A stretch of 64,000 bases of DNA, from the NCBI GenBank assembly GCA_028825475.1, contig JAPKAB010000007.1, positions 34,163-98,162 of the forward strand. The letters are read 5' to 3'. Positions within the stretch are counted from its first letter, which is position 1. Every line of letters begins with the position of its first letter. Below, one piece after another: positions 47,222 to 57,270 of this stretch. The notes beneath the pieces were generated by a model that ran no database searches, was not told the origin of the DNA, and saw only the letters and a list, made by a program, of their open reading frames with translations. The translations under genes were made by a program, and so were the position numbers. Source of the stretch: Ascidiaceihabitans sp. (GTDB lineage: Bacteria > Pseudomonadota > Alphaproteobacteria > Rhodobacterales > Rhodobacteraceae).

Positions 47222-48127
47222 TCATGCGCGTCGCAGTTGTGCCTCTCGCAGGGCCAAAAGGACCGCCCCAGCGATGATAATGCCCGCTCCAAGGCAGGTG
47301 ATTGCATCGGGAAAGATGTCATAAAATATAAGGTCATAGAGGGTTGCGAACAGCAGCGTTCCGTAGCTGAACGGCGCCACAAAACTGGCGTCTGCACGGG
47401 CCAACGCATTCACGAAACACGTTTGTGCTAAGGCCATAAAGATCCCGATCAGCGCCAAAAGCCCCCATTGTGCCAGTGTCGGCGCGATCCAAAATGGGAT
47501 CACTGCGAGGGATGAGATGATGACCCCAACCATGTTGTTTGTAAGTAAAACTTGCAGCGGGTTCTGCTTGCCTGACAATTTTTTGATAATAATTAGCTCA
47601 AATCCTAATAATACAGCAGCCCCAAGGGGCAAGAGTGCTGCGATTTGAAAACTTGCGGGTGTCGGACGCAGTAGAATTGCAGCGCCAACAAGCGCAATTA
47701 TTGCGGCTCCCCAGCGGATTGGCCCGACCCGCTCCCCCAAAAGGGGGATGGCAAGCATCATCGCAAAGACGGGGTTCAGGAAGGAGATCGCAGTCGCATC
47801 TGCCAGTGGTATGTAGGCAACGGATGCAAACATCAGAGTTACACCGGCCCAGCCGAATGTGGTTCTGACAATATGCAGACCCCAATGGGGTGCATCAAAT
47901 TTTGGACGCATGACCCCGGCCACCAAGAGCAGTCCAATAAATGCAAAGATGTAGCGGCCATGCGAAATCTGTAACGGGTGCAGGGCTGGTCCAAATGCAT
48001 CAGAGCCCAAAGCCTTGGCGAATAGGGTGGTTGCCGCGATGAATGCAGAAGCGATGCATATCAACATTGCAGCTAAGGCTGGGTTTTGTGTGCGGGCTTG
48101 AAACATACGTCCGCTATGCGCCTGCAT
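47222..48127 (-). CDS. DMT-family (EamA) transporter
   Basis: Ten-TM pattern; ADATAISFLNPVFAMMLAIPLLGERVGPIRWGAAIIALVGA. Confidence 0.87.
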   Translation of the reverse strand: MQAHSGRMFQARTQNPALAAMLICIASAFIAATTLFAKALGSDAFGPALHPLQISHGRYIFAFIGLLLVAGVMRPKFDAPHWGLHIVRTTFGWAGVTLMFASVAYIPLADATAISFLNPVFAMMLAIPLLGERVGPIRWGAAIIALVGAAILLRPTPASFQIAALLPLGAAVLLGFELIIIKKLSGKQNPLQVLLTNNMVGVIISSLAVIPFWIAPTLAQWGLLALIGIFMALAQTCFVNALARADASFVAPFSYGTLLFATLYDLIFYDIFPDAITCLGAGIIIAGAVLLALREAQLRRA

Positions 48128-48193
48128 ATTGAGTGATGCAAGCGGGCAATATGTGGGTGGCCAATCATTGCGCGATGCACTAAAGTTAAGGCT

Positions 48194-48247
48194 ATGAACA
48201 CACTGACACATATCTCAGCTTTGCGACGACTGCGCTTTACAGCGTAA
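48194..48247 (+). CDS. Candidate Arg-rich leader peptide upstream of argD
   Basis: ATGAACACACTGACACATATCTCAGCTTTGCGACGACTGCGCTTTACAGCGTAA = MNTLTHISALRRLRFTA*. Confidence 0.45.
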   Translation: MNTLTHISALRRLRFTA

Positions 48248-48322
48248 GTTGCCTCTAAACCTGTGTTCCGCGCGTTTTGCGCATTAATTTCCCAAAATCG
48301 TTGACCTGCCAGTATCCTCAAT

Positions 48323-48356
48323 GCACAACTCGCTTTTCTGTCGTGCTGGCTTTTTT
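48323..48356 (+). terminator. Terminator-like hairpin plus U-run between leader ORF and argD (candidate attenuator)
   Basis: GCACAAC...GTCGTGC stem (6 of 7 pairs, 10-nt loop) followed by TGGCTTTTTT. Confidence 0.4.
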
Positions 48357-48370
48357 CAAAGGATGATCTG

Positions 48371-49546
48371 ATGATCGCTTCTGTTCTACCTACCTATTCT
48401 CGTGCTCCTATGACGTTTGTCAAAGGTGAAGGCTCTTGGTTGATTGAAGCAGATGGCCGACGCTTTTTGGATCTTGGTGCTGGTATTGCAGTCAACGCTT
48501 TGGGCCATGCCCACCCCGCACTTGTCAAAGCACTGGCAGATCAGGCAGGTGCGCTTTGGCACACCTCTAACCTGTACCATATTCCACAACAGCAGATTCT
48601 TGCGGATAAGTTGGTGGACGCAACATTCGCCGACACCGTGTTTTTCACCAACTCTGGCACAGAGGCGTGTGAGTTGGCAGTTAAGATGGCCCGCAAGTAC
48701 TGGTACGACAAAGGCCAAGAGGATCGTGTTGAGATCATCACGTTTGATGGATCATTCCACGGTCGTTCCTCAGCGGGTATTGCAGCTGCTGGTTCAGAGA
48801 AGATGACCAAAGGGTTCGGCCCATTGTTGGGTGGCTTTACGCACCTGACGTTTGGCGATCATGACGCGCTAACCGCTGCGGCCAGCAACAAGACTGCGGC
48901 CATAATGGTGGAACCTGTTCAGGGCGAGGGTGGTATTCGCCCATTGCCAGATCAGTGCCTTAAGGGATTGCGTGATTTGTGTGACGAGCATGGCATTCTG
49001 TTAATACTGGACGAGGTCCAATGCGGCGTTGGCCGTACGGGTAAATTGTTTGCGCATGAGTGGGCTGGGGTTGAACCAGATATCATGATGGTCGCCAAAG
49101 GCATTGGTGGTGGTTTCCCCCTTGGTGCAGTGCTGGCGACTGAGGACGCGGCGTCTGGCATGACGGCGGGCACACACGGATCGACTTACGGCGGTAATCC
49201 GTTGGGCTGTGCGGTGGGTTGTGCTGTCTTGGATGAAATCAACACGCCTGAATTTTTGGCAGAAGTGAACCGCAAGTCGGGTTTGCTACGTCAAAAACTG
49301 GAGGGGCTGATTGCATCCAATCCTGACGTCTTTGAAAGCGTCCGAGGTGCCGGCATGATGATGGGTGTTAAGTGTAAAGTAACTAACATTGATGTGGTGA
49401 ACGCGGGCTATGATGCAGATGTCCTGACTGTTCCAGCCGCTGACAATGTGATCCGTTTGCTGCCAGCCCTTACAATCACTGATGAGGAAATCGGCGAAGC
49501 CGTCGCCCGTTTGGATCAAGCGGCCAAAGCAGTTGCGAAGGCCTGA
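48371..49546 (+). CDS. argD: Acetylornithine aminotransferase
   Basis: GAGIAVNALGHAHPALVKALADQAGALWHTSNLY; LILDEVQCGVGRTGKLFAHE; followed by argF. Confidence 0.93.
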   Translation: MIASVLPTYSRAPMTFVKGEGSWLIEADGRRFLDLGAGIAVNALGHAHPALVKALADQAGALWHTSNLYHIPQQQILADKLVDATFADTVFFTNSGTEACELAVKMARKYWYDKGQEDRVEIITFDGSFHGRSSAGIAAAGSEKMTKGFGPLLGGFTHLTFGDHDALTAAASNKTAAIMVEPVQGEGGIRPLPDQCLKGLRDLCDEHGILLILDEVQCGVGRTGKLFAHEWAGVEPDIMMVAKGIGGGFPLGAVLATEDAASGMTAGTHGSTYGGNPLGCAVGCAVLDEINTPEFLAEVNRKSGLLRQKLEGLIASNPDVFESVRGAGMMMGVKCKVTNIDVVNAGYDADVLTVPAADNVIRLLPALTITDEEIGEAVARLDQAAKAVAKA

Positions 49547-49616
49547 TTTCGTCAAACCTAATTTCATAAGGCTCGGGGCAATGCGTCTCCAAGGTCGACC
49601 AATATAGAGTAATATA

Positions 49617-50543
49617 ATGAACCACTTTTTAGATATCCATAAAACAGACCCAGCCGCGCTGCGGACCATCCTTGATGACGCACTGGCAATGAAGTCCGCG
49701 CGCAAGGGATTGCCACGTGCCACGCTAGATGCCGAAAAGCCTCTGGATGGGCATATGGTTGCACTAATCTTTGAAAAACCATCCACCCGTACGCGTGTTT
49801 CATTCGATGTCGGTGTGCGCCAGATGGGCGGCGAAACGATGGTTTTGTCTGGTTCTGACATGCAATTGGGCCACGGAGAGACAATCGCAGACACAGCGCG
49901 TGTTTTGTCACGCTACGTTGATTTGATCATGATCCGCACGTTTGACGAGTCGGTTCTGCTAGAGATGGCGGAATACGCGGATGTGCCTGTGATCAATGGG
50001 CTGACCGATCGCACACACCCTTGCCAGATTATGGCCGATGTCATGACCTATGAGGAACATCGTGGCCCGATCAAAGGCAAAAAGGTTGTTTGGTGTGGGG
50101 ACGGCAACAACGTCTGTGCCTCATTCCTACATGCTGCGGCGCAGTTCCAGTTTGACCTAACATTTGCAGGGCCTGCCCAATTGGACCCAGAAGATGAATT
50201 TGTTGGTTTGGCGCGCAGGGCGGGTTGTACGATCCAAATTGAACGCGACGCGGACAAAGCTGTTGCAGGTGCTGATCTGGTTGTCGCAGACACATGGGTT
50301 TCCATGCACGACAGCCAATCCACTAAGGAACGTCGTCACAACCAACTGCGCCCCTATCAAGTGAACCAAGAGCTGATGAGCAAAGCAAATGACAACGCAT
50401 TGTTCATGCATTGTTTGCCCGCGCACCGCGAAGAGGAAGTGACCAGCGAAGTTATGGATGGTCCTAATTCGGTTATTTTTGACGAAGCTGAAAACCGGCT
50501 TCATGCCCAAAAAGCGATCATGCGGTATTGCTTGGGCCGGTAA
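49617..50543 (+). CDS. argF: Ornithine carbamoyltransferase
   Basis: [28 protein letters not shown]. Confidence 0.95.
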   Translation: MNHFLDIHKTDPAALRTILDDALAMKSARKGLPRATLDAEKPLDGHMVALIFEKPSTRTRVSFDVGVRQMGGETMVLSGSDMQLGHGETIADTARVLSRYVDLIMIRTFDESVLLEMAEYADVPVINGLTDRTHPCQIMADVMTYEEHRGPIKGKKVVWCGDGNNVCASFLHAAAQFQFDLTFAGPAQLDPEDEFVGLARRAGCTIQIERDADKAVAGADLVVADTWVSMHDSQSTKERRHNQLRPYQVNQELMSKANDNALFMHCLPAHREEEVTSEVMDGPNSVIFDEAENRLHAQKAIMRYCLGR

Positions 50544-50706
50544 GTAGACCGAGTTTAGAAAATTTTAACCGCAGCGGCAGGCCCGTTCGCTGCGGTTCTA
50601 AACCTAGCAAGATTTACAATGCGGCCGGGTTGTAACCTTTGCGGGGTGACTTGCGCAGGCAGTTGCAAAATGCAATCTGGCAGCAACACATCAATAAGGA
50701 CAGCAC

Positions 50707-52125
50707 ATGGCACACGAGATTGCAGTAGCAGATATCGGCGTTTACGGACTTGGCACCATGGGCAGTGCGCTGGCACTGAACTTTGCGGACAAAGGGTTTT
50801 CTGTCGCTGTTACCAATCGCGAAGCTGGCTGGATTGATGATTTTCTAAAAGAAGCGCCTGAGTTTGCGGACAAGGTGTCAGGTCACGCTGATCTTGCTGA
50901 CTTTGTTCAAGCGATCAAAGCACCCCGTACAATTCTATTCATGATCCCATCGGGCAAACCGATGGATGCAATGATTGAGACAATCAAACCACTGCTGAGC
51001 GAGGGTGACACCATCATCGACGGCGGCAATGCTGATTTCAACGAAACACGCCGTCGTTCTGCTGAGCTGGATGGCACTGGCCTTCATTTTGTCGGTATGG
51101 GCGTTTCTGGTGGTGAAGACGGTGCACGTCATGGTCCATCTATGATGGTTGGCGGCACAGCGCATTCATGGACACAACTTAAGCCGATGGCCGAAGCTAT
51201 TGCGGCCAAGTTTGAGGGTGAGCCATGTGTGGACCACCTAGGACCTGACGGCGCTGGGCACTTCGTAAAGACCGTGCACAACGGCATCGAATACGCTGAC
51301 ATGCAGATGATTTCTGAAATCTATGGTTTGTTGCGCGATCAAGGTGGCCAAGAGCCAGCAGAAATTGGTCAAATGTTCGAGCGCTGGGCGACAGGCTCAC
51401 TTAGCTCATATCTGATTGAGATTTCAGGCGCGGCGTTGCAATCCGTTGATAGCAAGACATGTCAGCCAATGGTTGATGTGATCCTTGATAAGGCGGGTCA
51501 AAAAGGCACGGGCCGTTGGACTTTGGTTGAGGCGCTGAAGCTTGGGCAGTCCGCTAGCACGATTGAAGCTGCTGTTGGGGCGCGTGGATGGTCTTCGGAA
51601 AAAGATATGCGTGTTGCAGCGGATCCATTGTTGGAAAAAGGCGCGATACCTGCCGAACTGCCAACTGAAAAAGATATGGAAAACGCGATGATAGCGGCCC
51701 GCATTTTGGGTCACGCGCAGGGTTTCCGCATCTTGTCGTCCGCATCTGAAGAATTTGATTGGGCGCTAGATATGGCGCGGATCGCTGAAATTTGGCGCGC
51801 GGGCTGCATTATTCGCTCATCGTTGTTGGATGAGATTGCTGCGGCCTTCCGCGCAGAGCTACCGTTTGATCACTTGATCCTTGCGCCAGCCATCAGCGAA
51901 CTGCTTGCTGTGTCCATTTCAGGTCTACGCCGCGTTGTTGCGGTTGCGGCACTGACGGGCCAACCGGTTCCTGCATTGTCAGCAGCCCTTGCGTGGCACG
52001 ATACGATGGCACGGGGCCGTGGCACTGCGAACATGATCCAAGCACAGCGCGACTTCTTTGGGGCGCATGGGTTCGAACGCATGGATGATGAAGGCAAGCA
52101 TCACGGCGATTGGAACGCTGTCTAA
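50707..52125 (+). CDS. gnd: 6-phosphogluconate dehydrogenase (decarboxylating)
   Basis: VYGLGTMGSALALNFADKGF; IIDGGNADFNETRRR; FVGMGVSGGEDGARHGPSMMVGG. Confidence 0.94.
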   Translation: MAHEIAVADIGVYGLGTMGSALALNFADKGFSVAVTNREAGWIDDFLKEAPEFADKVSGHADLADFVQAIKAPRTILFMIPSGKPMDAMIETIKPLLSEGDTIIDGGNADFNETRRRSAELDGTGLHFVGMGVSGGEDGARHGPSMMVGGTAHSWTQLKPMAEAIAAKFEGEPCVDHLGPDGAGHFVKTVHNGIEYADMQMISEIYGLLRDQGGQEPAEIGQMFERWATGSLSSYLIEISGAALQSVDSKTCQPMVDVILDKAGQKGTGRWTLVEALKLGQSASTIEAAVGARGWSSEKDMRVAADPLLEKGAIPAELPTEKDMENAMIAARILGHAQGFRILSSASEEFDWALDMARIAEIWRAGCIIRSSLLDEIAAAFRAELPFDHLILAPAISELLAVSISGLRRVVAVAALTGQPVPALSAALAWHDTMARGRGTANMIQAQRDFFGAHGFERMDDEGKHHGDWNAV

Positions 52126-52126
52126 G

Positions 52127-54553
52127 CTATTGCTTGCGCCGTTTGGCCCGCAGCGTTGGATCTTCTTTTGTGGGGTCTTCGGGCCATGGATGGCGGGGGT
52201 ATGACCCACGCATGTCTTTGCGCACATCCGCGTAACTGGTTTCCCAAAAACGCGGCAAGTCTGTTGTGATCTGAACCGGCTTTTGCGCAGGGGACAGCAA
52301 TGTAATTTGCAGAAGTTCTTTGCCGATCATGGGATGTTCGGTCACCCCAAACAGCTCTTGCAGCCGTATTGCGATTTGGGGCTGCGTGCCTGAATAATCG
52401 ATCGGAATTGTGCGCCCCAGTGGTGTTTCAAATTTCCCCGGTGCTGCGCGGTTCAACGCTTGGGTTTGGTCCCAATCAAGGCGCGCTTGCAACGCTTGGA
52501 TTATGTCGAACGCCTTCCAATCGGCAGTACTGCGCACGCCACTGATGTGGGGTAGTAACCAATCTTCTAAAGTTTCAAGCAGATGCGTTTCATCAACTGA
52601 GGGAAAGCTGGAATCATCCATCAATTTGCAGCGGGCAATGAAGCGTTTGGCTGACTTAGATGGCTTTAGGCCAAGCTGTCTTATGCCTTCCATCATCGCG
52701 ACGGCGATTTCATCGTCGGGGGCGTCTGACCATGTGTGATCTTCTAGAACGAGCGCGCCAAAACATTCCTGTCGGCGGGTCAAAACGCGACCCTCGCGGC
52801 GCGACCATAGGCAGACATTGCGCCACTCAATCTGGTCTTCAAACAGGTTGCGCAACTCGCTGTCTGCCAGCGGGACGGCTTGTCTAATGCGGGCCTCGCG
52901 GGGATCGCCGTCTAGGTCGGTTGCCACAATCAACCGGTTGCCACCAATCGCATCCTCAGGCGGCATAATCGCACCTTTGCCCCCTGACAGGACGAATCGC
53001 GGCGCGTCACCTGCACGGCGCAACCCGATACGATCTGGATAGGCGAGGGCGGCATGTTCACCTAATGAGAAGGCGCGTTTTGAAGCGGGGGCACGTTTGG
53101 CCAGTCGTTTGGTTTCGACCTTGATACGTTCAAGGGCGCCACGATTGACCGCGCCGCCAAAACGGTTTGGGTCACGTATGGCTTGGATACGTAGGTTCAG
53201 ATCAACCGATACACCGCGCAATGGGTCGCGTTCTGCCAAGAGGGCCGCGACTTGGGCGGCGTCTTTTCCAGCGGTTTCAATCATATGGGCAAGGCGGGGA
53301 TGCAAAGGATAGCTGGCCAAAGCGCGGCCATGGGGCGTGATCCGCCCCTCTTGGTTCAATGCATCTAGCATCCTCAAGACGGCTTGCGCCTCTGCCAAAC
53401 GACCCGCGTGGGGTGGGGTGACAAATTGCAGGGCCTCTGGGCCTGAGCCCCAAACTGCCAATTCAAGTGCAAACCCTGTGAGATCACCAGCATCAATTTC
53501 AGCAGGCGGGTAGGCGGCTAATGCGCCATCTTCGCCTCGGGTCCATACCTTGTAGCAATCACCTGCTTGCACACGACCAGCGCGTCCTGCGCGTTGGGTG
53601 GCTTCGGCCCGTGTGACACGTTCGGTGACCAGGCGGGACATGCCACTGGCAGGATCAAATCGGGCGCGGCGGGATTTGCCGCCGTCCACCACAACCTTGA
53701 TATCTGGGATTGTCAGGGAGGTTTCCGCGATAGCTGTCGCCAACACAATTTTGCGCCCATGTTTGGCAGGGGAGATTGCCTCACGCTGAGCGGCAAAATC
53801 CATAGCGCCAAAAAGTGGGGCGAGGGTGCAATCACCTTTGACTTGGCCTTCAAGCAGGCTGTGAACGCGGCGAATTTCGCCCTCACCGGGGAGGAACACA
53901 AGAACGCTGCCCGTTGTCTCACTAAGGGCGTGAAGGGTGGTGTCAGCAACGGCTTGTTCAAAACGGGTGGTTTTGGCAATCGGCTTGGTGAGCCAATGGG
54001 GGGTTACGTCGTATGCGCGACCTTGCGAGGTTACGATAGGAGCGTCCATGACTTTGGCAATCGGGCCGGCGTCTAGCGTGGCCGACATTGCCACCAGCAA
54101 CAGATCATCGCGCAACGCACTGGCAACTTCTAGGCACAGAGCAAGGCCAAGATCGGCGTTGAGGCTGCGTTCGTGGAATTCATCAAAAATGACGGCACCG
54201 ATATTGGGCAGGTCAGGCTGATCCTGCAACATGCGCGTCAGGATGCCTTCGGTCACAACCTCAATTCGTGTTTGTTTGCCAACCTTAGAGGTGCCGCGAA
54301 TGCGGTAGCCCACGGTTTCCCCAACAGGTTCGCCAATTGTCTGCGCCATGCGCTCGGCGGCGGCGCGCGCTGCAAGGCGGCGTGGTTCGAGCATAAGTAT
54401 GCGGCCAGTGGTCAGTTTGGCATCCAGCATCGCAAGGGGCACGCGTGTTGTTTTGCCTGCCCCAGGTGGGGCCTGCAGCACAACACGGCCCTGACTGCGC
54501 AGGGCGTCGATCACATCGGGCAGAACCGCATCAATGGGGAGTGTCAGTGTCAT
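52127..54553 (-). CDS. hrpB: ATP-dependent helicase HrpB
   Basis: VVLQAPPGAGKTTRVPLAML; IFDEFHERSLNADLGLAL; long HrpB-type C-terminus. Confidence 0.94.
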   Translation of the reverse strand: MTLTLPIDAVLPDVIDALRSQGRVVLQAPPGAGKTTRVPLAMLDAKLTTGRILMLEPRRLAARAAAERMAQTIGEPVGETVGYRIRGTSKVGKQTRIEVVTEGILTRMLQDQPDLPNIGAVIFDEFHERSLNADLGLALCLEVASALRDDLLLVAMSATLDAGPIAKVMDAPIVTSQGRAYDVTPHWLTKPIAKTTRFEQAVADTTLHALSETTGSVLVFLPGEGEIRRVHSLLEGQVKGDCTLAPLFGAMDFAAQREAISPAKHGRKIVLATAIAETSLTIPDIKVVVDGGKSRRARFDPASGMSRLVTERVTRAEATQRAGRAGRVQAGDCYKVWTRGEDGALAAYPPAEIDAGDLTGFALELAVWGSGPEALQFVTPPHAGRLAEAQAVLRMLDALNQEGRITPHGRALASYPLHPRLAHMIETAGKDAAQVAALLAERDPLRGVSVDLNLRIQAIRDPNRFGGAVNRGALERIKVETKRLAKRAPASKRAFSLGEHAALAYPDRIGLRRAGDAPRFVLSGGKGAIMPPEDAIGGNRLIVATDLDGDPREARIRQAVPLADSELRNLFEDQIEWRNVCLWSRREGRVLTRRQECFGALVLEDHTWSDAPDDEIAVAMMEGIRQLGLKPSKSAKRFIARCKLMDDSSFPSVDETHLLETLEDWLLPHISGVRSTADWKAFDIIQALQARLDWDQTQALNRAAPGKFETPLGRTIPIDYSGTQPQIAIRLQELFGVTEHPMIGKELLQITLLSPAQKPVQITTDLPRFWETSYADVRKDMRGSYPRHPWPEDPTKEDPTLRAKRRKQ

Positions 54554-54654
54554 GCTGTCTTATCCGTTAATCTGTGCCTAAGGCCAAGCAGAAGTGCTGT
54601 GAGGCTAGACATTTGGTCTGCGCTGCAGGACAAAAGCGGGGAATTACATGTGAG

Positions 54655-55635
54655 ATGACGATGGACCTAGATGATCTGGCAAAACGAATTGCCGCGGGCG
54701 AACGCCGCGCCTTGGCGCGTGGTATTACGCTGGTGGAGAGTTCACGCGAGGATCACCGTGCCCAAGCAGCCCAAGTTTTAGCGGCTATGCCCAAAGACCG
54801 TCAAGCGTTGCGTATAGGGTTATCAGGCACACCGGGCGTTGGGAAGTCGACCTTTATTGAGAGCTTTGGCATGATGCTGACGGGCCAAGGTCTGCGTGTG
54901 GCGGTTTTGGCGGTTGATCCTTCATCGGCGCGCTCTGGTGGGTCTATTTTGGGGGACAAGACCCGCATGGACCGTTTGGCACGTGATCCCAATGCATTTA
55001 TCCGTCCATCGCCCAGCCAAACCCATTTGGGGGGTGTCGCGCGGCGCACACGTGAGGCGGTCGCCTTGTGTGAAGGTGCAGGCTTTGATGTGGTGTTGAT
55101 TGAAACTGTGGGTGTTGGGCAATCAGAAACGGTTGTGGCCCAGATGTCAGATCTGTTCATGTTGTTATTGGCACCTGCGGGTGGGGATGAGTTGCAAGGC
55201 GTAAAGCGCGGTATCATGGAAATGGCCGATATCATATTGGTCAATAAAGCGGACGGCGATCTGAAACCAGTCGCGATGCGCACGCGTGCGGATTATTCCG
55301 GAGCACTGCGTTTGATGCGCAAACGTCCCCAAGATCCTGAGGGCTTTCCCAAAGCACTGACGGTTTCGGCCTTGGCAGAAGACGGGTTTGAAGACGCATG
55401 GGCCGCGATGCTTGAGTTGGACGGATGGCGCCGTGCCAATGGGTTCTTTGATAGAACCCGATCAACCCAAGCGCGTTACTGGTTTGAGGAAGATGTGCGG
55501 ATGGCGTTGTTGGCGCAATTGGATCGTCGTGATGTGGCCCATGAAATGAAGCGTCTTGGCGGGGAGGTTGCGCGAGGCGAGACAGCCCCCGCGGTTGCTG
55601 CGGCGCAAATGGTGTCTGTGTTGCGCGAATCGTAA
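54655..55635 (+). CDS. meaB: Methylmalonyl-CoA mutase-associated GTPase MeaB
   Basis: IGLSGTPGVGKSTFIESFG; VAVLAVDPSSARSGGSILGDKTRM; ETVGVGQSE. Confidence 0.93.
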   Translation: MTMDLDDLAKRIAAGERRALARGITLVESSREDHRAQAAQVLAAMPKDRQALRIGLSGTPGVGKSTFIESFGMMLTGQGLRVAVLAVDPSSARSGGSILGDKTRMDRLARDPNAFIRPSPSQTHLGGVARRTREAVALCEGAGFDVVLIETVGVGQSETVVAQMSDLFMLLLAPAGGDELQGVKRGIMEMADIILVNKADGDLKPVAMRTRADYSGALRLMRKRPQDPEGFPKALTVSALAEDGFEDAWAAMLELDGWRRANGFFDRTRSTQARYWFEEDVRMALLAQLDRRDVAHEMKRLGGEVARGETAPAVAAAQMVSVLRES

Positions 55636-55636
55636 A

Positions 55637-55679
55637 ACGGGGGAGGGGGCTAGCCCCCGTTCTGCGAACGCCCCCGGAG
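55637..55679. terminator. GC-rich tandem hairpins downstream of meaB
   Basis: AACGGGGGAGGGGGCTAGCCCCCGTT then CGTTCTGCGAACG and CCCCCGG. Confidence 0.5.
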
Positions 55680-55836
55680 TTTATTTGGTAAGATGAACGT
55701 GGGTGAGCCGTTTGTGTGCGTGCTAGGTTTTGTGGTAATTTGTGTTGAATGAGGGGATGAATAGCCGTTCGTTGCAGATTGGTGTTGTGAACATAGGGTT
55801 TTCTGCAAAAGGAATGAGAGATAGTGGCTATTTGGG

Positions 55837-55865
55837 TTGACCAGCCCTGCGATTCCTCCTATTGC
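55837..55865 (+). promoter_or_regulatory. Sigma70-like promoter upstream of rpmB
   Basis: TTGACC-N17-TATTGC, about 93 bp before the rpmB ATG. Confidence 0.35.
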
Positions 55866-55957
55866 CAGCGAACGAATTTATGGGTGCGACCTAAGTCTGC
55901 ATCCGGCGTTGTGTTAGAGGACCGCCTCGATCACGACCTGAGCAAAAGGATGATCCC

Positions 55958-56248
55958 ATGTCGCGTCGTTGCGAATTGACCGGTAAAGGCCCCATGTCTG
56001 GCAACAATGTCAGCCATGCGAACAACAAAACTAAGCGTCGGTTCTTGCCGAACTTGAACGATGTGACTTTGCAGTCCGAAGTTCTTGGTCGTGGCATCAA
56101 GTTCCGCATCTCTGCGGCTGCTTTGCGCACCGTAGACCACCGTGGTGGTTTGGACGCATTCATGGCGAAAGCAAAGGACACCGAGTTGTCTGACAGCGCT
56201 TTGAAAGTAAAAAAAGAAATCTCGAAAGCCCAAGCAGCAGCTGCTTAA
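55958..56248 (+). CDS. rpmB: 50S ribosomal protein L28
   Basis: [69 protein letters not shown]. Confidence 0.97.
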   Translation: MSRRCELTGKGPMSGNNVSHANNKTKRRFLPNLNDVTLQSEVLGRGIKFRISAAALRTVDHRGGLDAFMAKAKDTELSDSALKVKKEISKAQAAAA

Positions 56249-56271
56249 GCTTTTGAAGATTGATCGATTTG

Positions 56272-56303
56272 ACCCCGTCTGTTTTGCAGGCGGGGTTGTT
56301 TCG
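56272..56303 (+). terminator. Intrinsic terminator of rpmB
   Basis: 10-bp stem ACCCCGTCTG / CAGGCGGGGT, loop TTTTG, followed by TGTTTCGTTTT. Confidence 0.75.
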
Positions 56304-56350
56304 TTTTGACGCAGTTGTTTTGATTTTGCTTAAGCTGTAGATCAACGCCT

Positions 56351-56698
56351 ATGAAAACCCGCGCACATTTCATTGCGATATGCCTTGCAGTTGTTTTGGT
56401 CCTTACGGGGCAAAGCATGGCGGCAGCGCGTGGTGCTGCGGATGCGACGGGCAAGATGGTTCTATGTGTTGGGACCCAGTCAGTTGTGGTTTACATGGAT
56501 GAGCAGGGGCAGCCTACGCAGGCTCCGCATTTCTGTCCTGATTGCACGCTTACTTTGATAGATGCCGCACCAATGGGTATGGCTGTTTCACCTGTAGTTC
56601 TTGTGCTGTCTGCATATATTACAATGGCTTACGTTGCTGCCCATAGCAACATTGATGCGCATTCTTACCGGTCACGTGCGCCGCCTGCAGTCGTCTGA
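56351..56698 (+). CDS. Small exported Cys-containing protein (DUF2946-like) preceding copper chaperone
   Basis: Signal peptide; MVLCVGTQSVVVYMDEQGQPTQAPHFCPDCTLTLI. Confidence 0.6.
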   Translation: MKTRAHFIAICLAVVLVLTGQSMAAARGAADATGKMVLCVGTQSVVVYMDEQGQPTQAPHFCPDCTLTLIDAAPMGMAVSPVVLVLSAYITMAYVAAHSNIDAHSYRSRAPPAVV

Positions 56699-56744
56699 TC
56701 CAAACCTCGAATTTTCAGATCACACGACAAAAGGGGCATAAAAC

Positions 56745-57227
56745 ATGTCATTCAAATCTACTTTCATCACCGGCTTTGCCGCGACGCTGCTTATGACCAC
56801 CAGTGCTTTTGCTGAAGGCCTTATAGTTAAAGATCCCTATGCACGTGCGGCGCGCCCGAATGCACCAACGGGTGCTGCGTTCATGACGCTGATGAACCAT
56901 TCCGATCAGGACATCACGCTGATGGGTGTCAGTTCAGACGTTGCCAAACGCGTTGAGCTACACACGCACATCGACACCGGTGAAGGCGTTATGCAGATGA
57001 GCCAAATCGAAGGTGGCATCACGATTCCTGCGGGTGAAATGCACATGATGAAGCGCGGTGGTGACCACGTTATGATGATGGGATTGACCCAATCTTTGGT
57101 GGACGGCGAGACGATTTCTGTCACGTTTGAGTTTGAAAACGGCGCAGAAATGGTTGTTGAAATTCCTGTCGATAATGCGCGTAAACCCAAAGAGGACGCC
57201 GGCCACGACGCCCACAAGTCAAACTAA
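56745..57227 (+). CDS. Periplasmic copper chaperone PCu(A)C
   Basis: DPYARAARPNAPTGAAFMTLMNHSDQDITLMG; VELHTHIDTGEGVMQM; GEMHMMKRGGDHVMMMGL. Confidence 0.93.
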   Translation: MSFKSTFITGFAATLLMTTSAFAEGLIVKDPYARAARPNAPTGAAFMTLMNHSDQDITLMGVSSDVAKRVELHTHIDTGEGVMQMSQIEGGITIPAGEMHMMKRGGDHVMMMGLTQSLVDGETISVTFEFENGAEMVVEIPVDNARKPKEDAGHDAHKSN

Positions 57228-57236
57228 ACAAACACT

Positions 57237-57270
57237 ATTTAGTCGGGCGTGCTTTTGCGCTCGACTAAAT
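57237..57270. terminator. Bidirectional terminator-like hairpin between PCu(A)C gene and sir2 gene
   Basis: ATTTAGTCGGGCG...CGCTCGACTAAAT; right arm overlaps the sir2 stop codon. Confidence 0.6.

Noticed and set aside
50567-50597. Hairpin AACCGCAGCG...CGCTGCGGTT after argF as a terminator
   Set aside because: Good stem but no T-run on the plus strand; could act on folding only, so not called as a terminator.
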